The notes below the pieces were generated by a model, which was not told the DNA's origin, made no database searches, and worked only from the letters and a program-made list of their open reading frames with translations. Shown here one piece after another: positions 1-6,508 of a DNA stretch of 32,448 nucleotides. Positions within the stretch are counted from its first letter, which is position 1, and every line of letters begins with the position of its first letter. Both the position numbers and the translations under genes were made by a program. The DNA is from Cyclobacteriaceae bacterium (GTDB lineage: Bacteria > Bacteroidota > Bacteroidia > Cytophagales > Cyclobacteriaceae): NCBI GenBank assembly GCA_025350305.1, contig JANXYC010000101.1, forward strand, positions 1 through 32,448, given 5' to 3'.

Positions 1-1
1 G

Positions 2-118
2 TCTGAAACATTCAATCCGGGTAACCTCCACAACGCTTCCGGTGATTTCTCTCAGGTGATGGTGGCCGCCATGAAGAAAGCAAACCTTATTTATAAGGAG
101 GGGAAAGGTAAGAAATAG
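2..118 (+). CDS. C-terminal tail of an unidentified protein (5' end outside the window)
   Basis: The window opens inside an open frame (bases 2-118) that encodes the last 38 residues of a protein and ends in TAG. The visible peptide begins SETFNPGNLHNASGDF and finishes with a lysine-rich tail. I do not recognise the family from so short a piece. A 9-bp-stem hairpin lies shortly after the stop and could mark the transcript end. The reading frame is an inference from the absence of stops and the protein-like composition; its start and full length cannot be seen. Confidence 0.6.
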   Translation, partial: SETFNPGNLHNASGDFSQVMVAAMKKANLIYKEGKGKK

Positions 119-486
119 ACCGGGTCAAATACCCTGGTACTATCCCATTGAAGATAGTATCATTGCATTTCGTCAAATTAATTGCTACAGGTACAGGAGC
201 CGGTGATGATGCCGGGTATGGAGCGCGTCTTCCCGACACGTGCCTTCATTCAAAACATTCGATAGCCAGATACCCTTTTCCATTTCCATGATAATCTCAC
301 AATATATAATCTCAAATTCCAATCAATCAGACTTCATTGCTTGTTGCTCATTCCTTTCCCCTTATTCCTGAAAAATTTGGAGTCAGGAAGCATCGATCTG
401 CCCAATTCATCAAATTGGTGCCTTGCCTTGGGAGTATTTGATCGTAATCCCTTAATATTGCACTCCCAAAATCAGAGATAATGCTG
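119..486. other. intergenic stretch without a recognisable gene
   Basis: Apart from the hairpin at 136-161 I see no coding frame with protein-like composition, no RNA gene and no clear repeat between the first gene's stop and the tRNA promoter. The sequence is moderately AT-rich. Confidence 0.5.
136..161 (+). terminator. hairpin after the first gene, possible transcript end
   Basis: GGTACTATC (136-144) pairs with GATAGTATC (153-161), a 9-bp stem with one G-T pair and an 8-base loop. It lies 18 bases after the stop codon at 116-118. There is no T-tract behind it, so it is only a weak intrinsic terminator candidate. Confidence 0.3.
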
Positions 487-494
487 TAATTTTG
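487..494 (+). promoter_or_regulatory. -7 box for tRNA-Asn
   Basis: TAATTTTG fits the Bacteroidota -7 consensus TAnnTTTG and ends 15 bases before the mature tRNA, which suits a start point around 499. No TTG at the usual -33 distance is evident, so this rests on the -7 box and its position alone. Confidence 0.45.
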
Positions 495-509
495 GGAATT
501 CCGGCAAAT

Positions 510-583
510 TCTTCCTTAGCTCAGCTGGTTAGAGCATCTGACTGTTAATCAGAGGGTCCTTGGTTCAAGTCCAAGAGGAAGAG
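510..583 (+). tRNA. tRNA-Asn (anticodon GTT)
   Basis: The sequence folds into a full cloverleaf. The 7-bp acceptor stem is TCTTCCT (510-516) with AGGAAGA (576-582) and a G discriminator at 583. The D arm follows from GCTC (519-522). The anticodon stem TCTGA/TCAGA encloses the loop CTGTTAA with anticodon GTT at 544-546, which reads AAC and AAU. The T arm is CTTGG-TTCAAGT-CCAAG. CCA is not encoded. A promoter-like TAnnTTTG box lies just upstream and a strong terminator just downstream, so it appears to be transcribed alone. Confidence 0.97.
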
Positions 584-595
584 CATGATCGACAG

Positions 596-624
596 GCAGT
601 TACGTAATTGTAACTGCTTTTTTT
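596..624 (+). terminator. intrinsic terminator of tRNA-Asn
   Basis: GCAGTTAC (596-603) and GTAACTGC (610-617) form a perfect 8-bp stem with a 6-base loop, followed at once by seven T residues (618-624). It begins 13 bases after the tRNA, a classic Rho-independent terminator. Confidence 0.9.
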
Positions 625-693
625 CATTTTTAGCCGCTACCGATTAAAGGTGGATTAGAGGTTCAAAGCAGTAAAGGGGATATAAAAAAAATT

Positions 694-950
694 GTCTGAA
701 TCGGGATTTGCTTGATTTAAAGATGATCGGGATTTTCTTCAGGTGGTGTAGCTCGTTTGTGGCTAGATTAGCATCATGTCATTGGATGAAATCATCTATA
801 CAATTAATGGTTGCGAAAAAAATGTCTGAATCGGATTTGCTTGATTTAAAGATGATCAGGATTTTCTTCGGGCGGCGTAAGTCATTTATAGTTAGATTAC
901 ATCGTGTCATTGGACGATATTACCTACACTATTAATGGTTGCGCTATGAA
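694..950 (+). repeat. imperfect tandem duplication (about 129-bp unit) covering the 5' end of the GxxExxY gene
   Basis: Unit 1 (694-823) and unit 2 (824 to about 950) both begin with GTCTGAATC and GGATTTGC, continue with TTGATTTAAAGATGATC and a GGATTTTCTTC block, and end with the first codons of a GxxExxY gene (ATTAATGGTTGCG at 803-815 and 931-943). They differ at scattered positions, so the duplication is not very recent. The upstream copy carries only the gene start, the downstream copy the whole gene. An in-frame stretch runs across both units, but it mirrors the duplication and does not look like a real protein. Confidence 0.85.
776..829 (+). pseudogene. truncated N-terminal copy of the GxxExxY gene
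   Basis: ATG at 776 opens a 17-codon frame reading MSLDEIIYTINGCEKNV and stopping at the TGA in the next repeat unit (827-829). It parallels the start of the intact gene at 904, MSLDDITYTINGCAMKV. Everything after residue 17, including the GxxExxY motif and nuclease core, is missing, so it is a relic of the tandem duplication. It supports the choice of the GTG at 904 as the start of the intact copy, because this paralogue has ATG at the same place. Confidence 0.75.
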
Positions 951-1305
951 AGTGCACAATACCCTTGGCAACGGCTTTCAGGAGGTTATTTATCAACGGT
1001 GTCTGGTCATTGAAATGGAACAGGTCAACCTGAATTTTGGACGGGAAATTGAACAAAAGATTTTTTATCATGGCAGGGAGGTCGGCACCCGCCGGGCAGA
1101 TTTTGTAGTCGAGAATAAAGTTATTGTGGAGTTGAAAGCGGTAGTTCAATTGGAAGATGTACACTTAGCTCAAGCTAAGAATTATGTGGTAGCCTACGAT
1201 TTTCCCGTTGGCCTCTTGATCAACTTTGGGGCCACCAGCCTTCAGTTTAAAAAAGTATTCAACCCAAAATATCATCCAGCCCCTCATAAACCACCGAAAT
1301 CCTGA
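904..1305 (+). CDS. GxxExxY-family protein (PD-(D/E)XK nuclease-like fold)
   Basis: A 133-residue protein starting with GTG. Near the N-terminus NGCAMKVHNTLGNGFQEVIY contains the family signature G24-x2-E27-x2-Y30. The centre has a PD-(D/E)XK-like core, RADF with D66 followed by VELKA with E76 and K78, then a conserved Gln in LAQAKNY (about Q90) and a strand PVGLLINFG. Length matches the family's usual 120-135 residues. Cellular function of the family is not established; a DNA-related or mobile role is often suspected from the nuclease-like fold. Here the gene sits between direct repeats on the left and an inverted repeat on the right, and its 5' end is duplicated upstream. The C-terminal tail (from about residue 121) is proline- and lysine-rich. 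The family call is firm, the activity is inferred. Confidence 0.9.
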   Translation: MSLDDITYTINGCAMKVHNTLGNGFQEVIYQRCLVIEMEQVNLNFGREIEQKIFYHGREVGTRRADFVVENKVIVELKAVVQLEDVHLAQAKNYVVAYDFPVGLLINFGATSLQFKKVFNPKYHPAPHKPPKS

Positions 1306-1470
1306 AAATGTCTGAATCAGGATTTGCAGGATTTATGGATAAGGAGGATCAATGCCTAAGCAGGGTAAGTAAATGAAAAGAGTGCAATTTTAAATCCGTG
1401 AATCCTGAAAATTTCTGATCCATGTATTATCCTGAAAATCCGTACATACTGTAAATCCTGATTCAGACAA
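1298..1470. repeat. GTCTGAATCAGGATTT inverted repeats downstream of the GxxExxY gene
   Basis: TGTCTGAATCAGGATTTGCA (1309-1328) reappears as the reverse complement at 1450-1469 (TGTAAATCCTGATTCAGACA) with one mismatch. The same core heads both left-hand units at 694 and 824. Between the two arms are further short copies of AATCCTGAAAAT and its relatives (near 1298, 1399 and 1428). The left arm begins 3 bases after the GxxExxY stop. Together the copies frame the gene as a repeat-bounded cassette of about 775 bp (694-1469). Confidence 0.85.
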
Positions 1471-1490
1471 GTGGCCCGGATCCTCCTAAC

Positions 1491-2252
1491 TCACAGCACT
1501 CCTTTAATCCATCCTCCATCAACAGCCAGGGATACTCCTGTAATGTAGCTGGCTCGTGCACTGGCCAGGAAGGCTACTGCGGCGGCGAATTCTTCGGGTT
1601 TTCCAAACCGTCCCAACGGTATTTCAGCGGTAACGGAAGCAAACGATGGATTGCTTTCAATAAGCCTTGTCAGCCGTGCGGTTTGGGTGTATCCCGGCAT
1701 GACATTGTTTACCGTTATGTGATACTCACCCAATTCATTGGATAGGGTTTTCATCAGCCCTACCACCGAGGAGCGCACCGCGTTGGATAATATCAAGTTG
1801 TTGACTGGTTGTTTTACAGCTTGCGATGTAATGGAAATGATGCGGCCCCATTTTCGCTCTTTCATCCCTGGCAGGAAACCTTTGACAAGCCCGACTACAC
1901 TTCCGAGCAATTGCTGCACGGCAATGTCCCAATCTTCTGAGGTAAATTCTTCAAACTTTCCCGGCGGTGGTCCACCCGAATTGGTTACAAGAATATCTAC
2001 TCCTCCAAACTCTTTCAGTGTTGCATCAACAAAGTATTCCCTGTCCTTGGCGATCGATAAGTCTCCAGCCAACGAGAGCACGGTAGTGCCCATCGTTTTG
2101 ATTTCTGCTTCAGCCGCTTTGAGCGACTCTTTGTTTCTTCCACAGATGACTATTCTGGCACCTTCTCTGGCAAGTTCCAGGGCCACGCTTTTACCCAGTC
2201 CCAGGCTTGAGGCCCCGACAAAGGCCACTTTATTCTTTAATCCTAAGTCCAT
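1491..2252 (-). CDS. SDR-family protein lacking the catalytic Tyr and Lys
   Basis: A 253-residue Rossmann protein resembling 3-oxoacyl-ACP reductases. The dinucleotide-binding loop reads VGASSLGLGKSVA (residues 12-24), the NNAG equivalent is TNSGG (90-94), the catalytic-loop serine is S143 and the C-terminus has the typical VDGGW. Thirteen residues after S143, where the family has YxxxK, the protein reads S156-N-A-V-R160, so both catalytic residues are replaced. I recall an SDR subgroup of this kind, with a normal cofactor site and an atypical active site; its substrates are unknown. It is the last gene of a minus-strand set, 3 bases after the cupin gene, so the two are almost certainly co-transcribed. 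Reductase activity should not be assumed. Confidence 0.9.
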   Translation of the reverse strand: MDLGLKNKVAFVGASSLGLGKSVALELAREGARIVICGRNKESLKAAEAEIKTMGTTVLSLAGDLSIAKDREYFVDATLKEFGGVDILVTNSGGPPPGKFEEFTSEDWDIAVQQLLGSVVGLVKGFLPGMKERKWGRIISITSQAVKQPVNNLILSNAVRSSVVGLMKTLSNELGEYHITVNNVMPGYTQTARLTRLIESNPSFASVTAEIPLGRFGKPEEFAAAVAFLASARASYITGVSLAVDGGWIKGVL

Positions 2253-2255
2253 GGG

Positions 2256-2615
2256 CTATTTTCTCAAGTAGTGATCCGAACCATCGAGCCAGTCCTGGCG
2301 CGGCGGGGCCCAGGTATCGACTTCTTCTACATCGCCGATCATCAGTGCTTCATGGGGGAGGTTGGATGGAATGACAACCACATCACCTGGACCTAACTCC
2401 ATTGACTGCTCTTTATTCGCTCCAAACCAAAACCTCATCTTACCCGATACGACCTGCGTAACCTGTTCGTGCATGTGGCTGTGCAGCGGCACCAGGAAAC
2501 CGTCTTTGAAATTCATGCGGGCTATCATCAGCTTCTCACCCGTGACGATTCTTCGTTTCATGGAAGAGTTTACTTCTTCCACGGGAACAGAGTCCCAGTT
2601 AACGTTCTTAAGCAT
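2256..2615 (-). CDS. cupin-domain protein
   Basis: A single-domain cupin of 119 residues. Motif 1 is seen as LHSHMHEQVTQVVSGKMRF with metal-ligand candidates H45, H47 or H49, and E50; motif 2 as LGPGDVVVIPSNLPHEA with H88. The small beta-barrel normally binds a divalent metal, and members may be dioxygenases, isomerases or sensors. No signal peptide is visible, so it should be cytoplasmic. It lies 3 bases upstream of the SDR-like gene on the minus strand and 54 bases downstream of the DUF3500 gene, which suggests one small operon. The substrate cannot be told from the sequence. Confidence 0.9.
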   Translation of the reverse strand: MLKNVNWDSVPVEEVNSSMKRRIVTGEKLMIARMNFKDGFLVPLHSHMHEQVTQVVSGKMRFWFGANKEQSMELGPGDVVVIPSNLPHEALMIGDVEEVDTWAPPRQDWLDGSDHYLRK

Positions 2616-2669
2616 TCTGGATATGGTTTAAGATTATTCTCAATTCTCAGTTCTCAATTCTAAGCTTTT

Positions 2670-3686
2670 TCAATGTTCCTTCTGATAATGCTCCCTTAAA
2701 ATATCCTCCGCAAAATCATTGGTCAAATCCCGTACTGTTGTGTGCACGTGGTTGGCGTTGTTTTGTGTATTGTCATATTCGATGAGCAGCATGGGACCTT
2801 GAATCCGGTAATACTGGGCGACTCCCGGAACGCGGCTTCCGGCCCACGCAAAGGACAAGTTGTCAATTCCAGCCGCTGTGATTTTACTCATCAGTCTTTC
2901 AGAAAAATCAAATGCATAATTTCTGACAAACACATTCAGCAATTGGAGAAATAACTTTTTTTGAATTTCATCCAGCGCAGTGAATTTAATTCCGTCGGGC
3001 TTCAAAAATACCGCCTTCCTGTTGGTCCCCGTAATAATTTCCGCCGGCGCTTTGTCGGCAAATATGGCTTGCTTCAATTGCGTTTCTGTAAGAGCATTCA
3101 CCAGGGCAAAACCCAAATCCGTTTCCATCTTCAGCACTTCCTTACCTTTTTCCGGCCCGGAACGTACAATCCCGGGATTAGAACCAAAAAATGAGGGTGT
3201 CGAAGAAACAATTTTTCCATCTGTCGATGCAAAGTTGAGGGCAACATGATGACCTTCAAATCGCCAGGCCCACGGTTTTCCCGAGACGGGTGTTCCGAAA
3301 ATAGAAAAGTGATAATTGAGGGGATCGCGATAGTGATCATCCGTACCGCGATTTTCAAGTGCGATCAATACTTTTTCCAGTTCAATAATCGACGTCGTCT
3401 TTTGAAATCCTTGTTCACTTAAAGAAGCCCTGAGTAGTTCGATCGCCGCACTTCTTTGCTTCTCATTGAAATCGCGAAAAGATGGGCCCTTGCGTTCCAC
3501 CGGCACAAAATTATAGTGGAAGCGTTCGACATCATCCAATAAAAACTGGGCTTTGTCCCGCAATTCCGGTGACAAGGAATTCAGAAAGGAATTTGCCTTC
3601 CCGGCTAAATCCTGACTGCTGCCCGGCACCGCAATCGCAAGGGCGACGAGGATATAAATGAAGTAACTGTTCAGTCTAACGTTCAT
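2670..3686 (-). CDS. secreted DUF3500-family protein
   Basis: A 338-residue protein with an N-terminal hydrophobic signal segment (residues 8-24, ending in PGSSQ) that suggests export. The body matches what I know of DUF3500: the region RGTDDHYRDPLNYHFSIFG, the WAWRFEGHHVALNF block (about residues 138-152), and a C-terminal FAWAG...YYRIQGPMLLIEYDNTQN...HVHTTVRDLTNDF segment. Family function is unknown; the conserved His residues in EGHH and NHVHT could bind a metal, which is inference. It is the first gene of the minus-strand trio with the cupin and SDR-like proteins and lies divergent from the gene at 3895, with 208 bases of shared upstream DNA. Confidence 0.9.
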   Translation of the reverse strand: MNVRLNSYFIYILVALAIAVPGSSQDLAGKANSFLNSLSPELRDKAQFLLDDVERFHYNFVPVERKGPSFRDFNEKQRSAAIELLRASLSEQGFQKTTSIIELEKVLIALENRGTDDHYRDPLNYHFSIFGTPVSGKPWAWRFEGHHVALNFASTDGKIVSSTPSFFGSNPGIVRSGPEKGKEVLKMETDLGFALVNALTETQLKQAIFADKAPAEIITGTNRKAVFLKPDGIKFTALDEIQKKLFLQLLNVFVRNYAFDFSERLMSKITAAGIDNLSFAWAGSRVPGVAQYYRIQGPMLLIEYDNTQNNANHVHTTVRDLTNDFAEDILREHYQKEH

Positions 3687-3894
3687 AGCGGTAATGATAA
3701 TGCCAGGTCAGCTACCACAGCCGTAGGCACTTCTAAACTACTAAGAATACTTTATTATTTACTTTTTTGTTGAAATCAATTCGCCCTTTTCGACCCTTGG
3801 AAGATTTTGCCGCCTGAAAGAAGTTTTGCCACTCATTCTATTATATGATTTGTAATGCGCACTCCTTACCTTACTCGTCTTAACCCTCGCCCCT

Positions 3895-5400
3895 ATGAAA
3901 GCCGTACTTTGCACCGCGTTTGGATTACCTGATTCGTTACGCGTTGCAGAAACTCCGCCGCCAAAAATCGAATCAACGGATGTGCTCATTCAGGTTCGAG
4001 CCTGTGGTGTAAATTTTCCTGACGTACTGATCATCCAAAATAAATATCAGATCAAGCCACCGCTTCCCTTTTCGCCGGGCGGAGAAGTGTCGGGTGAGAT
4101 TGTAGCCGTTGGTGAAAAAGTGAAGCAACTGAAAATCGGTGATCGCGTTGTGGCCCTCAGCGGTTGGGGTGGTTTCGCCGAACAAGTAGCGGTGAATGTG
4201 AACCGCGTTTTTCCAATTCCTCCAGGGATGGACTTCATCAACGCTTCGTGTACGCTGTACACGTACGGAACTTCCTATCACGCGCTAAAAGACCGGGCCA
4301 ATCTAAAAGCAGGTGAAACTCTTTTGGTACTTGGCGCCGCCGGTGGGGTTGGTCTTGCCGCCGTGGAATTAGGGAAAGTGATGGGTGCAAAGGTTATCGC
4401 GGCGGCTTCTTCTCAAGACAAGTTGACCGTCTGCCGGGAGAAGGGTGCAGATTATCTCATCGACTATTCCAAAGAGGATTTAAAAACGCGCATCAAGGAA
4501 ATCACCAATGAAAAAGGTGTCGATGTCGTGTATGACCCGGTGGGTGGTGCCCTGTCGGAGGCAGCATTGCGTTCGATGGCGTGGAAGGGCCGCTATCTGA
4601 CAGTTGGATTTGCATCGGGTGTCATTCCGCAGTTCCCTGCCAACCTTCCTTTATTGAAAGGTTGCTCCATCGTAGGAGTTTTTTGGGGAAGTTTTGCAGA
4701 ACGCGAACCACAACAGAGCCTTCAAAACTTTGGTGCCTTGCTCGCGTGGATCACTGCTGGCAAAATCAAACAGCATATTGATAAAATCTATTCGTTGGAA
4801 GAAGCGCCTGCTGCCTTGCAAGATTTGATGGATCGGAAAGTGAAAGGGAAAGCAGTCATAAAAGTTGGGACCTGGACAGAAGTTCCCACTGAAGTGTTAA
4901 CACCGCGTGTCGCGAACGCAAATAACGAAACCTCCGCTCGGGCGCCAAAACCCTTGGTACTGAATCTTAAGGATATTAAAAAGCATATTGGACAATCTCT
5001 GGCGGTCAGTGATTGGTTCACTGTATCTCAGGAAATGATCAACGATTTTGCAAAAGCCACGCACGACTATCAGTGGATTCACGTAGATACAGAAAAGGCC
5101 AAAGAACAAATGCCCGATGGTAAGACGATTGCCCATGGCTACCTTACTATGTCGCTTGCCTCAAAATTTTTCTTTGAATTGCTCGCGCTCAAGGGGGTTA
5201 CAACATCCATTAATTACGGTCTGAACAAAGCAAGATTTCCCGCAGTAGTAAAATCAGGAAGTCGTATCCGAATGAGTGGCCGCATCATGAACGTGGAGGA
5301 TATGCCCGGTGGAGTTAAACTTTTTCTGGAATGTAAAATTGAGGTGGAGGGGGAAGAAAAGCCAGCGTATGTGGGGGAATTGATAACAGCGTTATATTAG
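3895..5400 (+). CDS. fusion of NADPH:quinone-reductase-type MDR and MaoC-type hydratase
   Basis: A 501-residue two-domain protein. Residues 1-325 are a zinc-free medium-chain dehydrogenase of the quinone oxidoreductase type: CGVNFPDVL (37-45), FSPGGEVSGEIVAVG (59-73) and the NADPH loop LGAAGGVGLAAVE (146-158). A hydrophilic linker (about 328-355) leads to a MaoC-like hot-dog domain (about 356-501), with FAKATHDYQWIHVD carrying the catalytic-type D391 and H396, followed by GKTIAHGYLTMSL. MaoC proteins hydrate or dehydrate enoyl-CoA esters, and MDR partners reduce enoyl or quinone substrates, so the fusion may channel a CoA intermediate. The FabG-like reductase and acyl-CoA dehydrogenase downstream fit CoA-ester metabolism. 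Domain calls are firm; the combined reaction is inferred. Confidence 0.9.
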   Translation: MKAVLCTAFGLPDSLRVAETPPPKIESTDVLIQVRACGVNFPDVLIIQNKYQIKPPLPFSPGGEVSGEIVAVGEKVKQLKIGDRVVALSGWGGFAEQVAVNVNRVFPIPPGMDFINASCTLYTYGTSYHALKDRANLKAGETLLVLGAAGGVGLAAVELGKVMGAKVIAAASSQDKLTVCREKGADYLIDYSKEDLKTRIKEITNEKGVDVVYDPVGGALSEAALRSMAWKGRYLTVGFASGVIPQFPANLPLLKGCSIVGVFWGSFAEREPQQSLQNFGALLAWITAGKIKQHIDKIYSLEEAPAALQDLMDRKVKGKAVIKVGTWTEVPTEVLTPRVANANNETSARAPKPLVLNLKDIKKHIGQSLAVSDWFTVSQEMINDFAKATHDYQWIHVDTEKAKEQMPDGKTIAHGYLTMSLASKFFFELLALKGVTTSINYGLNKARFPAVVKSGSRIRMSGRIMNVEDMPGGVKLFLECKIEVEGEEKPAYVGELITALY

Positions 5401-5406
5401 CGTGGG

Positions 5407-5579
5407 CTGTTAGGTGTTGGGTTTTGGCTTTTGCGCAACTGATATGGGGAGTTGAGCCAGCATGAAGTACAATTCTCTGCGGCCTTCTCGTAAATTTCCT
5501 CCGCGATCTCTTCGGTAAAAAAGTCGGACGCTAACTATCAAGAACGAACCACCAAAACCTAAGACCCAACACCCAACAG
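5407..5579. repeat. intergenic inverted GGTGTTGGGT / ACCCAACACC repeat
   Basis: CTGTTAGGTGTTGGGT (5407-5422) is answered by ACCCAACACCCAACAG (5564-5579), 16 bases with one mismatch, and the outer TTTTGG and CCAAAA blocks also correspond. The arms are about 140 bp apart, in the gap between the fusion gene and the FabG-like gene. A related pair lies on the other side of that gene (6376-6475). They look like members of a dispersed G/T-rich intergenic repeat. Confidence 0.65.
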
Positions 5580-5634
5580 TCAACAGTCAGGACAAATAGC
5601 GACAATTCAAAAAAAACAACAAACAACACAACCA

Positions 5635-6372
5635 ATGAGATTAAAAGACAAAATCGCCATCGTCACCGGCGGGGCCAGTGGAATCGGACTTGCTACCGTC
5701 CATGCATTTGTCCGTGAAGGTGCAACCGTTATCCTGTGGGATCTCTCTGATAAGGGAACAGATATTGCCCAAAAGTTAACACAAGCAGGTCACCGCGTTA
5801 CATTTGCAAAAGTTTCAGTTGCCAACAAAAATGAGGTGCAAAAAGCCACCGAGGCCGTAGTGAAACAATTCGGTAGGATTGATATACTCATCAATAACGC
5901 CGGCATAACAAAAGACCGGACGTTGCTGAAAATGTCGAAGGAAGAATGGGATGATGTGATCTCGGTCAACCTCACGGGCGTGTTCAATTGCACGCAGGCG
6001 GTGGTTCCCATTATGAAAGAGCAGCACTACGGACGCATTGTGTCGGCCTCTTCCAACGTAGCCATCCGTGGAAATTACGGTCAGACAAATTATGTTGCGA
6101 CCAAAGCCGCCATCATCGGCATGGTAAAAGTATGGGCGCTGGAGTTGGGACGCTTTGGGATCACGGCGAACTGCATCGCTCCTGGTTTTATTAAGACCGC
6201 TATGACCGATGCCATTCCGGAAGATGTCAGAAATCAAATGATCACCCACATTCCCGCCGGCCGGTGGGGACAACCCGAAGACATCGCGAACGGATATGTT
6301 TATCTTGCGTCAGACGAAGCTTCGTTTGTGAATGGAATTTGTTTAACAATCGACGGCGGAGCAGCAAGATAA
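5635..6372 (+). CDS. FabG/PhaB-like 3-oxoacyl reductase (SDR)
   Basis: A 245-residue classical short-chain dehydrogenase. It has the cofactor motif TGGASGIG (residues 11-18), NNAG at 87-90, and an intact catalytic set S140, Y153 and K157 (YVATK). The C-terminal IDGGA is typical. FabG and PhaB members reduce 3-oxoacyl-ACP or acetoacetyl-CoA with NADPH; beta-oxidation-type 3-hydroxyacyl-CoA dehydrogenases of the SDR class look the same. The leader is A-rich without a clear Shine-Dalgarno sequence. It lies between the MaoC fusion and the acyl-CoA dehydrogenase, so a CoA-linked substrate is more likely than a housekeeping fatty-acid role. In contrast to the SDR at 1491-2252, all catalytic residues are present. 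Confidence 0.9.
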   Translation: MRLKDKIAIVTGGASGIGLATVHAFVREGATVILWDLSDKGTDIAQKLTQAGHRVTFAKVSVANKNEVQKATEAVVKQFGRIDILINNAGITKDRTLLKMSKEEWDDVISVNLTGVFNCTQAVVPIMKEQHYGRIVSASSNVAIRGNYGQTNYVATKAAIIGMVKVWALELGRFGITANCIAPGFIKTAMTDAIPEDVRNQMITHIPAGRWGQPEDIANGYVYLASDEASFVNGICLTIDGGAAR

Positions 6373-6375
6373 ATT

Positions 6376-6475
6376 GGGTGCCGGGTGTTAGGTACTGGCA
6401 GGTTAAGGTAATTTGAAATATCACTCCCATCGTAGTATCGGCCAGAACCCAAAACCAAGACCCAGAACCCACCCC
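6376..6475. repeat. second G/T-rich intergenic inverted repeat
   Basis: GGGTGCCGGGTGTTAGGTAC (6376-6395) faces GCCAGAACCCAAAACCAAGA and CCCAGAACCCACCCC (6441-6475), an imperfect inverted pair of the same character as the one at 5407-5579. It fills most of the gap between the FabG-like and acyl-CoA dehydrogenase genes. No gene or promoter can be assigned here. Confidence 0.5.
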
Positions 6476-6508
6476 AGCATTCACAACTAAAACAAATCCC
6501 CAGCCAAC

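Noticed and set aside
708-935. 75-codon open frame across the tandem repeat units
   Set aside because: It encodes the repeated phrase LDLKMI.IFF twice because it spans the duplicated DNA, crosses the start of the real GxxExxY gene and resembles no protein.
694-1470. CRISPR-like array from the repeated GTCTGAATC cores
   Set aside because: Copies are few, irregularly spaced, in both orientations and surround a gene rather than spacers.
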